A DNA stretch of 64,000 nucleotides from MFD04716-140 sp963703125 (GCA_963703125.1 OY969790.1:1922001-1986000), one strand, 5' to 3'; shown: positions 1 through 8,253, counted from the first letter of the stretch. A program made the numbers and translations. The notes: generated from the letters alone by a model not told the origin.

Positions 1-64
1 AATGTTGATGGTATACGAAATTGACGCCCAAAAACTTAAATCAAAAAAAAACCTAATATTTTAA
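1..64 (+). CDS. C-terminal end of an IPExxxVDY-like family protein (partial)
   Basis: An open frame (codons beginning at base 2) runs from the window edge to TAA at 62-64 and encodes about 20 residues ending in KKNLIF. The stop lies four bases before the pyruvate kinase start, so the two are probably co-transcribed. In Flavobacteria the gene directly upstream of pyk is usually a small IPExxxVDY family protein whose C-terminus has this kind of basic, Leu-Ile-rich end. The assignment rests on position and the short tail only, because the diagnostic motif lies outside the window. The function of the family is not established. Confidence 0.5.
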   Translation, partial: MLMVYEIDAQKLKSKKNLIF

Positions 65-68
65 ATGA

Positions 69-1511
69 ATGCCTAATAACAAAAAGACAAAAATAGTTGC
101 AACTCTTGGGCCAGCTACAAGCACCAAAGATGTACTGAGAAAAATGATCGATGCTGGAGTGGATGTATTTCGGGTGAACTTTTCCCACGCCGACTACAAT
201 GATGTTGCCGCGCGTATTAAAATGATACGGGAGCTTAACGATGAAATGGAGACCAATGTTTCTATTTTGGCCGATTTACAAGGCCCTAAACTTAGGGTAG
301 GTGTTATGGCCGAGGAGGTTGTCGTATCTCCGGGAGACGAAATCACCTTCGTGACCGGAAAACCCTTCGAAGGCACGGCAGAAAGGGTCTATATGAATTA
401 CGCTGCGTTTCCTAAAGATGTAAAAGCTGGTGAAAGGATATTATTGGACGATGGTAAATTAATGTTTCAAGTAATCGCTACAAATGGCGATAATGAAGTA
501 AAGGCGAAAGTTATTCAAGGTGGGCCATTGAAATCTAAAAAAGGGGTCAATCTCCCCAACACCAATATTTCCCTTCCCGCCCTTACCGAAAAGGATATAA
601 AGGATGCAATTTTCGCAATATCCCAAAATGTGGATTGGATCGCACTTTCCTTTGTTCGGTACAGCCAAGATTTAATAGATCTTCAAAATATCATCAAAGA
701 ACATTCGGAACATAAAATTCCCATTATAGCCAAAATTGAGAAACCGGAGGCTGTCGAAAATATCGACAAAATTGTGGCCTACTGTGACGGTCTTATGGTT
801 GCTCGTGGAGACTTGGGAGTAGAGGTTCCGGCACAAGAAGTTCCATTGATCCAAAAGAAATTGGTCTTACGGGCCAAAAAGGCCAGAATCCCTGTGATAA
901 TCGCAACGCAGATGATGGAGACCATGATTACGAGCTTAACACCTACCCGTGCGGAGGTCAATGATGTGGCCAATTCGGTTATGGACGGTGCCGATGCTGT
1001 TATGCTCTCCGGGGAAACATCGGTTGGAAATTATCCTGTACAAGTGATTGAAAAAATGTCGAGTATTTTACAAAGTGTCGAGAATTCAGAACTTATCAAG
1101 GTTCCGCATGACCCACCACATATAAGGACCAAAAGATATATAACCAAGTCAATTTGCTACCATGCCGCTACCATGGCAAATGAAATAAAGGCCAAGGCAA
1201 TTTCCACATTGACAAATAGTGGGTATACGGCTTTCCAAATTTCGGCATGGAGGCCCAGTGCCCATATTTTGGTGTTTACCTCGAATAAACGTATTCTTAC
1301 CCAATTAAACCTGTTATGGGGAGTAAGGGCCTTTTATTATGATAAATATGTTTCTACTGACGAGACGATTGAGGATGTGAATAGCATGGCATGTAAAAAA
1401 GGGTTTCTTGAAGTTGGCGACATGCTTATAAGCCTGGCCGCGATGCCGATTAAGGATAAAGGTATGGTCAATACATTAAGAATAACCGAAATTGAAACCT
1501 GTAGTTTTTAG
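69..1511 (+). CDS. pyk: Pyruvate kinase
   Basis: Cytoplasmic glycolytic enzyme converting phosphoenolpyruvate and ADP to pyruvate and ATP. The 480-residue length fits the family. Visible features are the N-terminal TKIVATLGPA strand, the active-site signature around residues 218-230 (IIAKIEKPEAV, catalytic Lys222), the metal and nucleotide loop MVARGDLGVE at 243-252, and ATQMMETMI near 279-287 followed by the TPTRAEVNDVANSVMDGAD segment region at 291-310. The C-terminal allosteric-type domain fills residues 350-480. The start ATG at 69 lies just after the upstream stop; an out-of-frame ATG at 65 stops at once. A strong hairpin follows the gene. Confidence 0.97.
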   Translation: MPNNKKTKIVATLGPATSTKDVLRKMIDAGVDVFRVNFSHADYNDVAARIKMIRELNDEMETNVSILADLQGPKLRVGVMAEEVVVSPGDEITFVTGKPFEGTAERVYMNYAAFPKDVKAGERILLDDGKLMFQVIATNGDNEVKAKVIQGGPLKSKKGVNLPNTNISLPALTEKDIKDAIFAISQNVDWIALSFVRYSQDLIDLQNIIKEHSEHKIPIIAKIEKPEAVENIDKIVAYCDGLMVARGDLGVEVPAQEVPLIQKKLVLRAKKARIPVIIATQMMETMITSLTPTRAEVNDVANSVMDGADAVMLSGETSVGNYPVQVIEKMSSILQSVENSELIKVPHDPPHIRTKRYITKSICYHAATMANEIKAKAISTLTNSGYTAFQISAWRPSAHILVFTSNKRILTQLNLLWGVRAFYYDKYVSTDETIEDVNSMACKKGFLEVGDMLISLAAMPIKDKGMVNTLRITEIETCSF

Positions 1512-1555
1512 TAAGGAAATTTAGGAATAGGATTCTTAAAATGATATCCCAAGTG

Positions 1556-1589
1556 ATAAGCCCTTCTATATGTAATTAGAAGGGCTTAT
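1556..1589 (+). terminator. Rho-independent-type terminator after pyk
   Basis: A 12-bp perfect stem (ATAAGCCCTTCT with AGAAGGGCTTAT) closes a 10-base loop 45 bases after the pyruvate kinase stop. It is followed by AATTTTATGG, a weak T-rich tail. Its placement between pyk and the next gene suggests that the pyk transcript ends here. Confidence 0.75.
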
Positions 1590-1666
1590 AATTTTATGGA
1601 ATTTTTATGATTTTGGAAATCTTTTAAGGCAATAGGTGAAGTAATTTCGTTGGTTTCAATAAAGTT

Positions 1667-2122
1667 ATGTTGATAGATATTATTATTGCCTTTTTATGGA
1701 GCTTGTCCCCAATTGGGGAAGCCAAGGCAGGTATACCCTATGGGCTGCTAAAAGGCTTAAATATCTATTTGGTCTTTGGGGTCTGTTTTCTGGCCAATGT
1801 GCTCGTATTCCCAATGATGATGTTTTTTCTTGAAAAAATAAACAGATACTTTTTTAAATGGGGGCTCTATAAGAAATCTGCAATTTTTGTGGCCCGCAGG
1901 GCAAAGACCGGTTCAGGGGACAAAATTCAAAAGTATGGATTTTGGGGACTTATGCTCTTTGTCATGATTCCCTTGCCAGGGACTGGGGTCTATGCTGGAA
2001 GTATAGCGACGTACTTATTCAAAATCGAAAGAAACAAGGCCTTTTGGGCAAATACTATTGGTATTTTCTTTTCCTCGTTAATTATATGGTCGGCCACTTT
2101 GGCCTCTATGAAAGCTATGTGA
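1667..2122 (+). CDS. Small multi-drug export family membrane protein (COG2426-like)
   Basis: A 151-residue integral membrane protein with about four hydrophobic segments (roughly residues 1-15, 28-55, 92-115 and 127-146). The N-terminal SPIGEAKAGIPYGL and the later FVMIPLPGTGVYAGS resemble the conserved loops of the putative small multi-drug export family (PF06695-like), in which a Pro-Gly motif re-enters the membrane. Substrates are not established for this family. It has its own short leader after the pyk terminator and no same-strand partner downstream. Family placement is by motif resemblance. Confidence 0.75.
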   Translation: MLIDIIIAFLWSLSPIGEAKAGIPYGLLKGLNIYLVFGVCFLANVLVFPMMMFFLEKINRYFFKWGLYKKSAIFVARRAKTGSGDKIQKYGFWGLMLFVMIPLPGTGVYAGSIATYLFKIERNKAFWANTIGIFFSSLIIWSATLASMKAM

Positions 2123-2438
2123 TTCTTATTTGCTTGCAGACAGGATTGTCAACAGCATTTGAAAATCAAGCTTCAACCAAATGAAAACGGAGTCTAAGAC
2201 TGCTCCTTTTTGATCTTTTCCATTATAAAGTTTTGGAATTGGCTGTTAAAACTACCTAAGAAAAAGGATCCCTTAAAAGGTCAATTAACGAAACTATTAA
2301 AGGATACCAGGTTTTGGACGCTTTACGAAAAGTTTTATTGTTTTTGAAAACTGTTTCGCAAATCGGCCGTTTTACGAAACCGCTGATTAGTATTTCTGTA
2401 AATAAAATAAACTTCCCATAACTAATGATTATTGTTTC
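2123..2438. other. Convergent intergenic region with a weak hairpin and ACGAAA repeats
   Basis: A 316-base gap between two convergent genes. A small imperfect hairpin (GG AGTC TAA GACT GCTCC, about 2190-2207) followed by TTTTT could terminate the membrane-protein transcript. Further on, ACGAAA recurs at about 2288, 2325 and 2374, with the inverse GTTTCG near 2352, giving a GTTTCG/CGAAAC inverted pair. No convincing coding frame was seen. Confidence 0.4.
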
Positions 2439-3521
2439 CTATTCGGAAAGTCTGGTCATGATACCCCAGCCCCCCATTCTCTCGGTTACCGCAAATACTA
2501 TCTCGTTAGTGCCCTTTTCAAGGTTCAAGTAAATAGAGTCGAAGTAGCCGATACTGCCCAAATACCTATAGTCCCTAGACCTAAAACTATTATCCCCGGA
2601 ATAGACGGGCTTTCCATTTACATAAACGACTACCTTGTCGCTATATCCAAAATCAATTTTTTGCCATCGATTCGTATCGGAATCAATTCTGAACTTGGCC
2701 AATACCGTGTTGGTCGCATCGGTTACCTTAGAGATTTGTGAAAGGTTCAGGATTCCTAAGACATCCGTTTGCAACTTTTTCTTAATGGGAACGTTCAATT
2801 CTTTCAACGTGATCAAGTTTGTCAGCTGTGTATCGGGAAATGCATTCGAGACTTTCCAATCAAGAACGGTATTCGACTCTGCCTTATTCTTGGAGTCCGG
2901 TTTCCCAACTAGGTTTTGATTCTCTACTTCTTGATAAGTCAGGTCTGCATAATATGCGGCACCCAAAAAAGTTCCGAAGCCCAGACCTCCAGAGACACTC
3001 CCTAGCTTCAAATCGTTAACGTGAAGAATAGGTTTTGCCATGTCATCGATATACACATCCATCTTGGCGTTTGAAACAACCAGTCTAACGTGCATCCATT
3101 CCCCGAAATTATATGCTTTCGCCGACCAATGGCCTTCCCCGGTGTAGAGCTGCCAAGCTGCGTTGCCATTGATGACCGGCGTGTACTGCATCGCATCGGG
3201 ATTTCCACTTTGATGTGGACGTAAGTAATATTCTTCGTAGTTGAGCGAATCGGATATATGAAAATGTACTCCCGCAAAATTCCGCTTTTGCTCGAAACTG
3301 ATGTCATATTCAATGATACCGTTCTTAAAATCCGAATTCTTCAGTCGCGCAATTCCTTGGTCAAGAAACAAGGCTTGCTTCCCCTTGAATTCCTTAAACT
3401 CGTGGTTTTTGGCCTGTACGTCCCAAGCGTCGGCTTTGAATTCCGCCGTCCGCGTGTTTTGGGCTTCGATTACACCAATTGTTAAGATCAATGTCAATTG
3501 TACGATGTGTTGTAGTTTCAT
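2439..3521 (-). CDS. Secreted LamG/DUF1080-like jelly-roll protein
   Basis: A 360-residue protein with an N-terminal signal peptide (hydrophobic stretch from about residue 6, ending near IEAQ), so exported. Residues about 30-195 look like a concanavalin/LamG-type or DUF1080-like beta-sandwich: a recurrent G-x-I-E-Y-D strand, EEYYLRPHQSG at about 116-126, WMHVRLVV, and VYIDDMAKP followed by a Gly-rich closing strand. The C-terminal third contains VVVYVNGKPVYSGDN and ERMGGWGIM, resembling a second jelly-roll domain as in glycan-active proteins. No catalytic pair could be identified, so binding of carbohydrate is an inference. It is divergent from the membrane-bound regulator at 3743 and is probably its target. 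Confidence 0.65.
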   Translation of the reverse strand: MKLQHIVQLTLILTIGVIEAQNTRTAEFKADAWDVQAKNHEFKEFKGKQALFLDQGIARLKNSDFKNGIIEYDISFEQKRNFAGVHFHISDSLNYEEYYLRPHQSGNPDAMQYTPVINGNAAWQLYTGEGHWSAKAYNFGEWMHVRLVVSNAKMDVYIDDMAKPILHVNDLKLGSVSGGLGFGTFLGAAYYADLTYQEVENQNLVGKPDSKNKAESNTVLDWKVSNAFPDTQLTNLITLKELNVPIKKKLQTDVLGILNLSQISKVTDATNTVLAKFRIDSDTNRWQKIDFGYSDKVVVYVNGKPVYSGDNSFRSRDYRYLGSIGYFDSIYLNLEKGTNEIVFAVTERMGGWGIMTRLSE

Positions 3522-3742
3522 AATGGAGCACTTTTTGTATTCATATTTGTTTGTGATTGTTAGTAGTTTAGAAAGACTACATCTGAATTTATTACATTTG
3601 CTTTAAGGTCAAAGTTATAGTTGAGCCTAAGTTTTGTCCCTACAAAGCCGTGACAAGTCCGTACAATCCCGTACGCGATTAATATTCATTATGTAAAAGG
3701 TTAATTTTGCTATATCAAAGAACTGTTTAAAGGCCATTGGAT
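3522..3742. promoter_or_regulatory. Divergent promoter region between lectin-like gene and transmembrane regulator
   Basis: Two Bacteroidota-type -7 elements face away from each other: TAACTTTG on the minus strand (3610-3617) for the secreted protein, and TAATTTTG on the plus strand (3702-3709) for the regulator. Neither has a clear -33 TTG at consensus spacing, which fits activator-dependent promoters. The phased repeat block 3638-3675 lies almost exactly midway between them. Confidence 0.5.
3638..3675. repeat. Helically phased CCGTACAA-like repeats (candidate operator)
   Basis: Four degenerate copies of CCGTACAA (CCCTACAA, CCGTGACAA, CCGTACAA, CCGTACG) follow each other with core starts near 3641, 3651, 3662 and 3672, a period of about 10.5 bases. 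Such spacing puts all copies on one face of the helix. This is expected for cooperative binding by a regulator, perhaps the product of the gene at 3743. The function is inferred. Confidence 0.45.
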
Positions 3743-5044
3743 ATGGAAAAAGACAATCATATGAAGGTCGGGGCTTTATTGAGCAAGATAGAGAAGGTAC
3801 TTGGGTGGGGCGATTCTTATCAATGGTCGTCCTACGATTTTGAAAAACTGACGGAGCTTATTTTTGAACGGACCAAAGTTGCTATTAGTAGTAATACATT
3901 AAAAAGGGTATGGGGAAGAATCAAGTATGACTCCAACCCAAGTGATTTGACCCTGAATACGCTCTCGCAATTCGCGGGACATATTGATTTTAGGGAGTTT
4001 GTTTTAAGTCTGGACAGTAAAGATACCTCGGAAATAAAAACAAACAAGAAGAGTACTTGGTTAACATGGCCACCTTTTCAATCGCGTCCATCAACAATTT
4101 TTTTGTCTGGTGCCATATTTATGTTAGTGGCTATAATTGCACTTTCCTATACTTCAAAGCAACAGAAGTACAATTCCGATGATTTTTATTTTACCAGTCG
4201 AAAGGTAACCAAGGGTCTGCCTAATTCAGTCGTTTTTGAATACCGCGCGAAAAATGCGCGGGACAATGCCAAAGTAGAGATTCAGCAAAGTTGGGACAAA
4301 AGCAAGCGAATGGAGATTTCAAGGGAAGATTCCTTGGCCACCTCCATTTACTTCGACCCGGGATACTTCAATGCAAAATTGGTCATTGACGGGCAGACGG
4401 TCAAGGAACATGGGGTTCTTATCCCTTCCTTGGGTTGGAAGGCAAAAGTCCAAAGCGCCGAGCGCACGGTTTACTTTCCGGATTCCTTAACTACTAGATC
4501 TGGTAAAGTTGCGGTCGCTCCACAACTTTTGACGGATAACGGCATTGACCAAGACGATAATTCTTTGAATACTTATTTCCGCTACGTGGACGACTTTAGC
4601 GACCTTCGTGTGAACGACCTTGATATCACGACCAACTTTCGAAATACATCGGAAACCGCCCAGAACCCTTGTCGAAATTCTTACATTACCTTGCTAATGG
4701 AAGGGGAGGTCATTAAAATCCCTTTTTCGGATTTGGGTTGTATAGCTGAGCTAGATGTTTGGCATATTGATGAGGCTATTAGTGGCAATAACAACGACCT
4801 ATCTAAATTGGGAGTAGATTTCAACGAATGGGTCACGGTAAGCTTTAAAATGAAAAAGGATTGGCTGACGGTGAACATCAACGGCAAAAAAGCATTGGAA
4901 CTTCCCATGAAAGGAAGAATAAATAAAGTCCATGGTCTTATCTATAGATTCGAGGGAGCAGGGGAAATCAGATCATTGACATTGGAAAATAGTAAAAAAA
5001 CTTATCTAGAATGGCCTGAGGGATGGTCCTATGATAGTCTTTAG
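3743..5044 (+). CDS. Transmembrane one-component regulator: N-terminal DNA-binding-like domain, PKD-like and LamG-like periplasmic sensor
   Basis: A 433-residue protein from ATG 3743; an in-frame TTG two codons earlier is less likely. Residues about 30-90 are a compact helical domain with TELIFERTKVAISSNTLKRVWGR-type spacing (an SSNTLKRVWG core), which resembles the N-terminal DNA-binding-like domain of Bacteroidota membrane regulators. One transmembrane helix lies at about 117-138, so the N-terminus should be cytoplasmic and the rest periplasmic. Residues about 145-235 look like a PKD-type sandwich (YFDPGYFNAKLVIDGQ), and 260-425 like a LamG/concanavalin domain (FNEWVTVSFKMKK, LTVNINGKK). 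The divergent neighbour encodes a secreted protein of similar fold. DNA binding is inferred from domain shape; no partner kinase is nearby. Confidence 0.65.
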   Translation: MEKDNHMKVGALLSKIEKVLGWGDSYQWSSYDFEKLTELIFERTKVAISSNTLKRVWGRIKYDSNPSDLTLNTLSQFAGHIDFREFVLSLDSKDTSEIKTNKKSTWLTWPPFQSRPSTIFLSGAIFMLVAIIALSYTSKQQKYNSDDFYFTSRKVTKGLPNSVVFEYRAKNARDNAKVEIQQSWDKSKRMEISREDSLATSIYFDPGYFNAKLVIDGQTVKEHGVLIPSLGWKAKVQSAERTVYFPDSLTTRSGKVAVAPQLLTDNGIDQDDNSLNTYFRYVDDFSDLRVNDLDITTNFRNTSETAQNPCRNSYITLLMEGEVIKIPFSDLGCIAELDVWHIDEAISGNNNDLSKLGVDFNEWVTVSFKMKKDWLTVNINGKKALELPMKGRINKVHGLIYRFEGAGEIRSLTLENSKKTYLEWPEGWSYDSL

Positions 5045-5143
5045 AACATATTTAGTTTTATATATGGACATTATTTCTATAAAAAGAACATTTTATCAAA
5101 CTCGTATAACGATCAATTTTTGAAATAGGATCCTTAGCGAAGT

Positions 5144-6244
5144 CTAAAAATCAAACCTTAACTGTACAGAAAAAAGATCAGGTTCCGATTGCGGTTCTTT
5201 TTTCTCGATATTCAAATTTGATAATGATATTCCCAAAAGGCGTACTGAATTTTCCATTTTTTCCTGGTATAGCAATTCTTTGGCAGTTTCAAGAATAAGC
5301 ATTTTATCAGCTACAAAATAGGGCAAGGTCTTACTTCGGGTATTGAGGCTAAAATCACTATATTTAATTTTAAGGGTAATTGTTTTACCGGCAATGCTCG
5401 ATTTTTTCAGGCGGCGTCCCAATTCTTCCGCTATTTGTTCCAATCGTTCCAACATAAAGATCTCACTGCTTAAATTCTCGTTAAATGTACGTTCCGCACC
5501 AAATGATTTTGGGGCTCTATGGGGTTTGACCTCGCTGGTATGAATTCCCCGAACCACGTTGAAATAATAGGCACCGCTTTTGCCAAAGTGATCATCCAAA
5601 AATTCCAAACTTTTTGCTTTAAGATCCATTCCCGTAAAAATTCCAAGTTTATACATTTTCTCGGCCGTAACCTTTCCCACACCATAGAATTTTCGAATCT
5701 CCAGGGCTTCCAGAAAAGTAAGGACCTCTTCCGGATGTACCGTTTTTTGTCCGTTTGGTTTGTTATGATCACTCGCGACCTTGGCAACAAACTTATTGAT
5801 CGAGATTCCCGCCGAGGCCGTTAAGCCCAATTCATCAAAAATGCGTTTTCGTATTTCCTGTGCAATCAGCGTTGCTGACGGATTTCCTTTTTTATTTACG
5901 GTTACATCCAAATAGGCCTCGTCCAAGGAAAGAGGCTCCACAAGATCGGTGTAATCCAAAAATATGGATTTTATTTTCTGCGAGATTTCTTTATATCTTG
6001 AAAAGCGTGGTTTAACAAATAGCAATTGTGGGCAATTCTTTTTTGCCAGATAGCCGCTCATTGCACTCCGCACACCATACTTTCGGGCTTCATAGTTTGC
6101 CGCGGATACCACTCCTCTTTTTTCATTTCCGCCAACCGCCAAGGGTTTGCCTTTCAAGTCAGGATTGTCAAGCTCTTCTACCGAGGCATAGAAGGCATCC
6201 ATATCTACATGGATAATCTTTCGTATGGGCAAATCCAGTTTCAT
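5144..6244 (-). CDS. dinB: DNA polymerase IV (Y family)
   Basis: An error-prone translesion polymerase, 366 residues. The palm carboxylates are visible in IHVDMDAFYASVE (Asp14, Asp16) and SLDEAYLDVT (Asp108, Glu109). The DNA-binding helix-hairpin-helix region FYGVGKVTAEKMYKLGI is near residue 190. The little-finger domain ends with RLLGISLSNL, and a C-terminal PDLF motif (about 351-354) may be the sliding-clamp binding peptide. ATG at 6244 gives the expected N-terminus. It stands alone and is divergent from the oxidoreductase-like gene at 6320. No LexA-like box was recognised upstream. Confidence 0.95.
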   Translation of the reverse strand: MKLDLPIRKIIHVDMDAFYASVEELDNPDLKGKPLAVGGNEKRGVVSAANYEARKYGVRSAMSGYLAKKNCPQLLFVKPRFSRYKEISQKIKSIFLDYTDLVEPLSLDEAYLDVTVNKKGNPSATLIAQEIRKRIFDELGLTASAGISINKFVAKVASDHNKPNGQKTVHPEEVLTFLEALEIRKFYGVGKVTAEKMYKLGIFTGMDLKAKSLEFLDDHFGKSGAYYFNVVRGIHTSEVKPHRAPKSFGAERTFNENLSSEIFMLERLEQIAEELGRRLKKSSIAGKTITLKIKYSDFSLNTRSKTLPYFVADKMLILETAKELLYQEKMENSVRLLGISLSNLNIEKKEPQSEPDLFSVQLRFDF

Positions 6245-6319
6245 ATCGTAAATTTAGGACAACTTAAAAAAGGATTTCAAAAAAAGGTTCCTTGACTTCA
6301 AAAGGAACTTGAAAATGAT

Positions 6320-6979
6320 ATGAAGACAGCTATTATTTTAGGGGCAACGGGTTTAACGGGAAGAATTCTTTTAAACCTCTTATTGGAAAATCGTGATTAC
6401 ACCAAAATAAAACTGTTTTCAAGAGGTCCGGTTGGTATTACCAACCCCAAGCTTGAGGAATATTTAGGAGACGTAGTAAAACTGGAAAGTTTTAAGGATC
6501 AGTTTTTTGCCGACGAAATCTTTTGTTGTATAGGCACTACAAAGGCAAAGACCCCCAATAAGGAATTGTATCGAAAAATTGATTTTGGAATACCCACAAT
6601 GGCAGCTGCCATGGCAAAGGAAAAAGGAATCCCAACTTTGATTGTAATTTCGGCTTTGGGGGCAAATTCCAAAAGTATTGTTTTTTATAATAGGTTAAAA
6701 GGAGAAATGGAGGATGTCGTTATGGCCGCCAAAATTCCTAAGACCCATATTCTTCAACCGTCATTAATTTCTGGAAAAAGGGAGGAAAGACGATTTGGGG
6801 AATGGATTTTTAAACAGCTGATGAAAGTTGCGAACCTGTTATTGACAGAACCATTGGAGAAATACAAGTCAATATCACCAAAAACCATTGCAGAGTGTAT
6901 GGTTTGGTTGGCCAATAATAGGTATGATGACATTAGGATCGAGTCTGATGAGATAAAGAAAATAGCAATGAAAATCTAA
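6320..6979 (+). CDS. NAD(P)-binding Rossmann-fold protein (HTATIP2-like)
   Basis: A 219-residue atypical short-chain dehydrogenase. The dinucleotide loop GATGLTGR is at residues 8-15, followed by an alternating beta-alpha pattern. FCCIGTTKAKTPNKE (about 67-81) and LIVISALGANSKS (about 112-124) are characteristic of the TIP30/HTATIP2-like branch. The classic YxxxK is replaced by a FYNRLKGEME segment (about 127-136) that may supply Tyr and Lys. The substrate is unknown; bacterial members are annotated only as oxidoreductases. It is followed after 12 bases by the CYTH gene on the same strand, so the two are probably co-transcribed. Confidence 0.75.
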   Translation: MKTAIILGATGLTGRILLNLLLENRDYTKIKLFSRGPVGITNPKLEEYLGDVVKLESFKDQFFADEIFCCIGTTKAKTPNKELYRKIDFGIPTMAAAMAKEKGIPTLIVISALGANSKSIVFYNRLKGEMEDVVMAAKIPKTHILQPSLISGKREERRFGEWIFKQLMKVANLLLTEPLEKYKSISPKTIAECMVWLANNRYDDIRIESDEIKKIAMKI

Positions 6980-6991
6980 AGTACATTATAA

Positions 6992-7465
6992 TTGATTGAA
7001 ATAGAAAGAAAATATTTGGTGCGCTCCGATGCCTATAAAGAGGAGGCTTTAAGCAAAGAACGAATAGTACAGGGATTTTTGAACACCCATCCATCAAGAA
7101 CTGTTCGCATTCGTATTTCTGGGGATTTCGGCTACTTGACCGTAAAAGGAAGGTCCAATGAATCGGGTACATCCCGTTTTGAATGGGAAAAGGAGATCAC
7201 CGTTCATGAAGCTGAAAGTTTACTGAAACTTTGTGAGGAAGGAAATATTGAAAAAATGCGCTATCGCGTTCACGTGGGAAAACATGTTTTTGAGGTAGAT
7301 GAGTTTTATGGCAAAAATGAAGGATTGGTGCTGGCAGAAATTGAATTGGATGGGGAGAACGAGCAATTTCAAAAACCCGATTGGTTAGGTCAAGAGGTTA
7401 CGGGAGACATAAAGTATTATAATTCGCAACTTAGCAAGCAACCTTTTAAAAGCTGGATAAAATGA
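6992..7465 (+). CDS. CYTH-domain protein (triphosphate tunnel enzyme) with TTG start
   Basis: A 157-residue CYTH protein. The hallmark ExExK motif is residues 3-7 (EIERK), at the very N-terminus as usual for the family. Further charged strands line the predicted tunnel: VRIRISGDFGYLTVKG (about 35-50), FEWEKEI, KMRYRV and FEVDEFYG, with VLAEIELD near residue 110. Members hydrolyse tripolyphosphate or other triphosphates, or make cAMP; the substrate here cannot be told. A TAA in frame at 6989-6991 directly precedes TTG 6992, and no ATG or GTG lies between it and ExExK, so TTG must be the start unless translation begins on ATT. Confidence 0.88.
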   Translation: MIEIERKYLVRSDAYKEEALSKERIVQGFLNTHPSRTVRIRISGDFGYLTVKGRSNESGTSRFEWEKEITVHEAESLLKLCEEGNIEKMRYRVHVGKHVFEVDEFYGKNEGLVLAEIELDGENEQFQKPDWLGQEVTGDIKYYNSQLSKQPFKSWIK

Positions 7466-7524
7466 AACCGACATGATTAAAAGAATCTTTAAACATACAA
7501 GGGCAATGATTTTTGTAATCATCA

Positions 7525-7621
7525 AACCCGTCCGAACGGCACGGGCGGAGGTTATATTCCAGTGCTGAGCGCAGCCGAAGCATGACCATTGAAAAACATT
7601 TCTATTGAACGAAGTCGAAAT
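7525..7621. repeat. Cluster of GC-rich palindromic intergenic repeats
   Basis: Three short repeat-like units sit between the CYTH gene and the lipoprotein gene. 7525-7553 is an imperfect palindrome with arms AACC/GGTT and CCGTCCG/CGGGCGG. 7562-7582 contains GAGCGCAGCCGAAG flanked by TGCT/AGCA. 7598-7621 is ATTTC/GAAAT around a GAACGAAGTC core. The local GC content is far above that of the flanks. Units of the GAGCG-AGTCGAA type are scattered through many flavobacterial genomes as REP-like elements; that they are repeated in this genome cannot be shown from one window. Confidence 0.55.
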
Positions 7622-7636
7622 AATAAATATAAACAC

Positions 7637-8125
7637 ATGAAATACATTCTACTAGGTATGGTCCTTCTGGCATACATTTCCTGTAAACGGGGAGGTCAAC
7701 AATTAACGAGTACCTCTGAAACAAAAGAAATAAAGAAAAGCACAAGAGAATTAAAGGAACAATTAGTTTCCAAAGGTTTTGAAATTTTTGATTATGTGGA
7801 TGAAGAAACGAAGGATACCATTCTTATGCAGCAGTATTTCATTGCATTTTTAAAACGAGGGCCCAATAGGTCTCAAAAAAATGAAGAATCAGATAGTCTC
7901 CAAAAATTGCATCTCGAGCATTTGGGTAGGATGTATGAGGAAGGTTATGCCGATATATCAGGCCCTTTTGGTGATGATGGGGATATTCGGGGAATTACAA
8001 TTTACAACACCCCCACTTTTGAAATGGCCGATAGTTTGGCAAATATGGATCCCATGGTGAAGTCGGGACGGCTGGTCATTGAGCTACATCCTTGGTGGGC
8101 TGCCAAAGGGTTTCCCTTGCGGTAG
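7637..8125 (+). CDS. Hypothetical lipoprotein
   Basis: Start set at ATG 7637 (162 residues), which begins a typical lipoprotein leader: MKYILLG, hydrophobic run, then ISC with the acylatable Cys at residue 16. An upstream in-frame TTG at 7589 would place repeat DNA in the coding region and is rejected. The mature part is rich in Lys and Glu, with a REL/KEQLVSKGFEIFDYVDEETKD region and a later IRGITIYNTPTFEMAD segment. It resembles small YCII-like domains (residues near 60-150, ending in ELHPWWAAKG), suggesting a single alpha/beta domain outside the cytoplasm. No function can be assigned. Confidence 0.7.
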   Translation: MKYILLGMVLLAYISCKRGGQQLTSTSETKEIKKSTRELKEQLVSKGFEIFDYVDEETKDTILMQQYFIAFLKRGPNRSQKNEESDSLQKLHLEHLGRMYEEGYADISGPFGDDGDIRGITIYNTPTFEMADSLANMDPMVKSGRLVIELHPWWAAKGFPLR

Positions 8126-8253
8126 GTAGAATCAGGTGACTTTATTTTTTATAATCGTGAAAACCGGTTGAAATGTTTGCTATCAAATTTTATGAAATTG
8201 GCAATCGAGAATTCTAGGATATGTTCTCTATGATCCATCATAAATACGATGTC

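Noticed and set aside
1942..2184. 80-residue plus-strand frame
   Set aside because: It overlaps the membrane exporter gene in another frame and has no start context or domain of its own.
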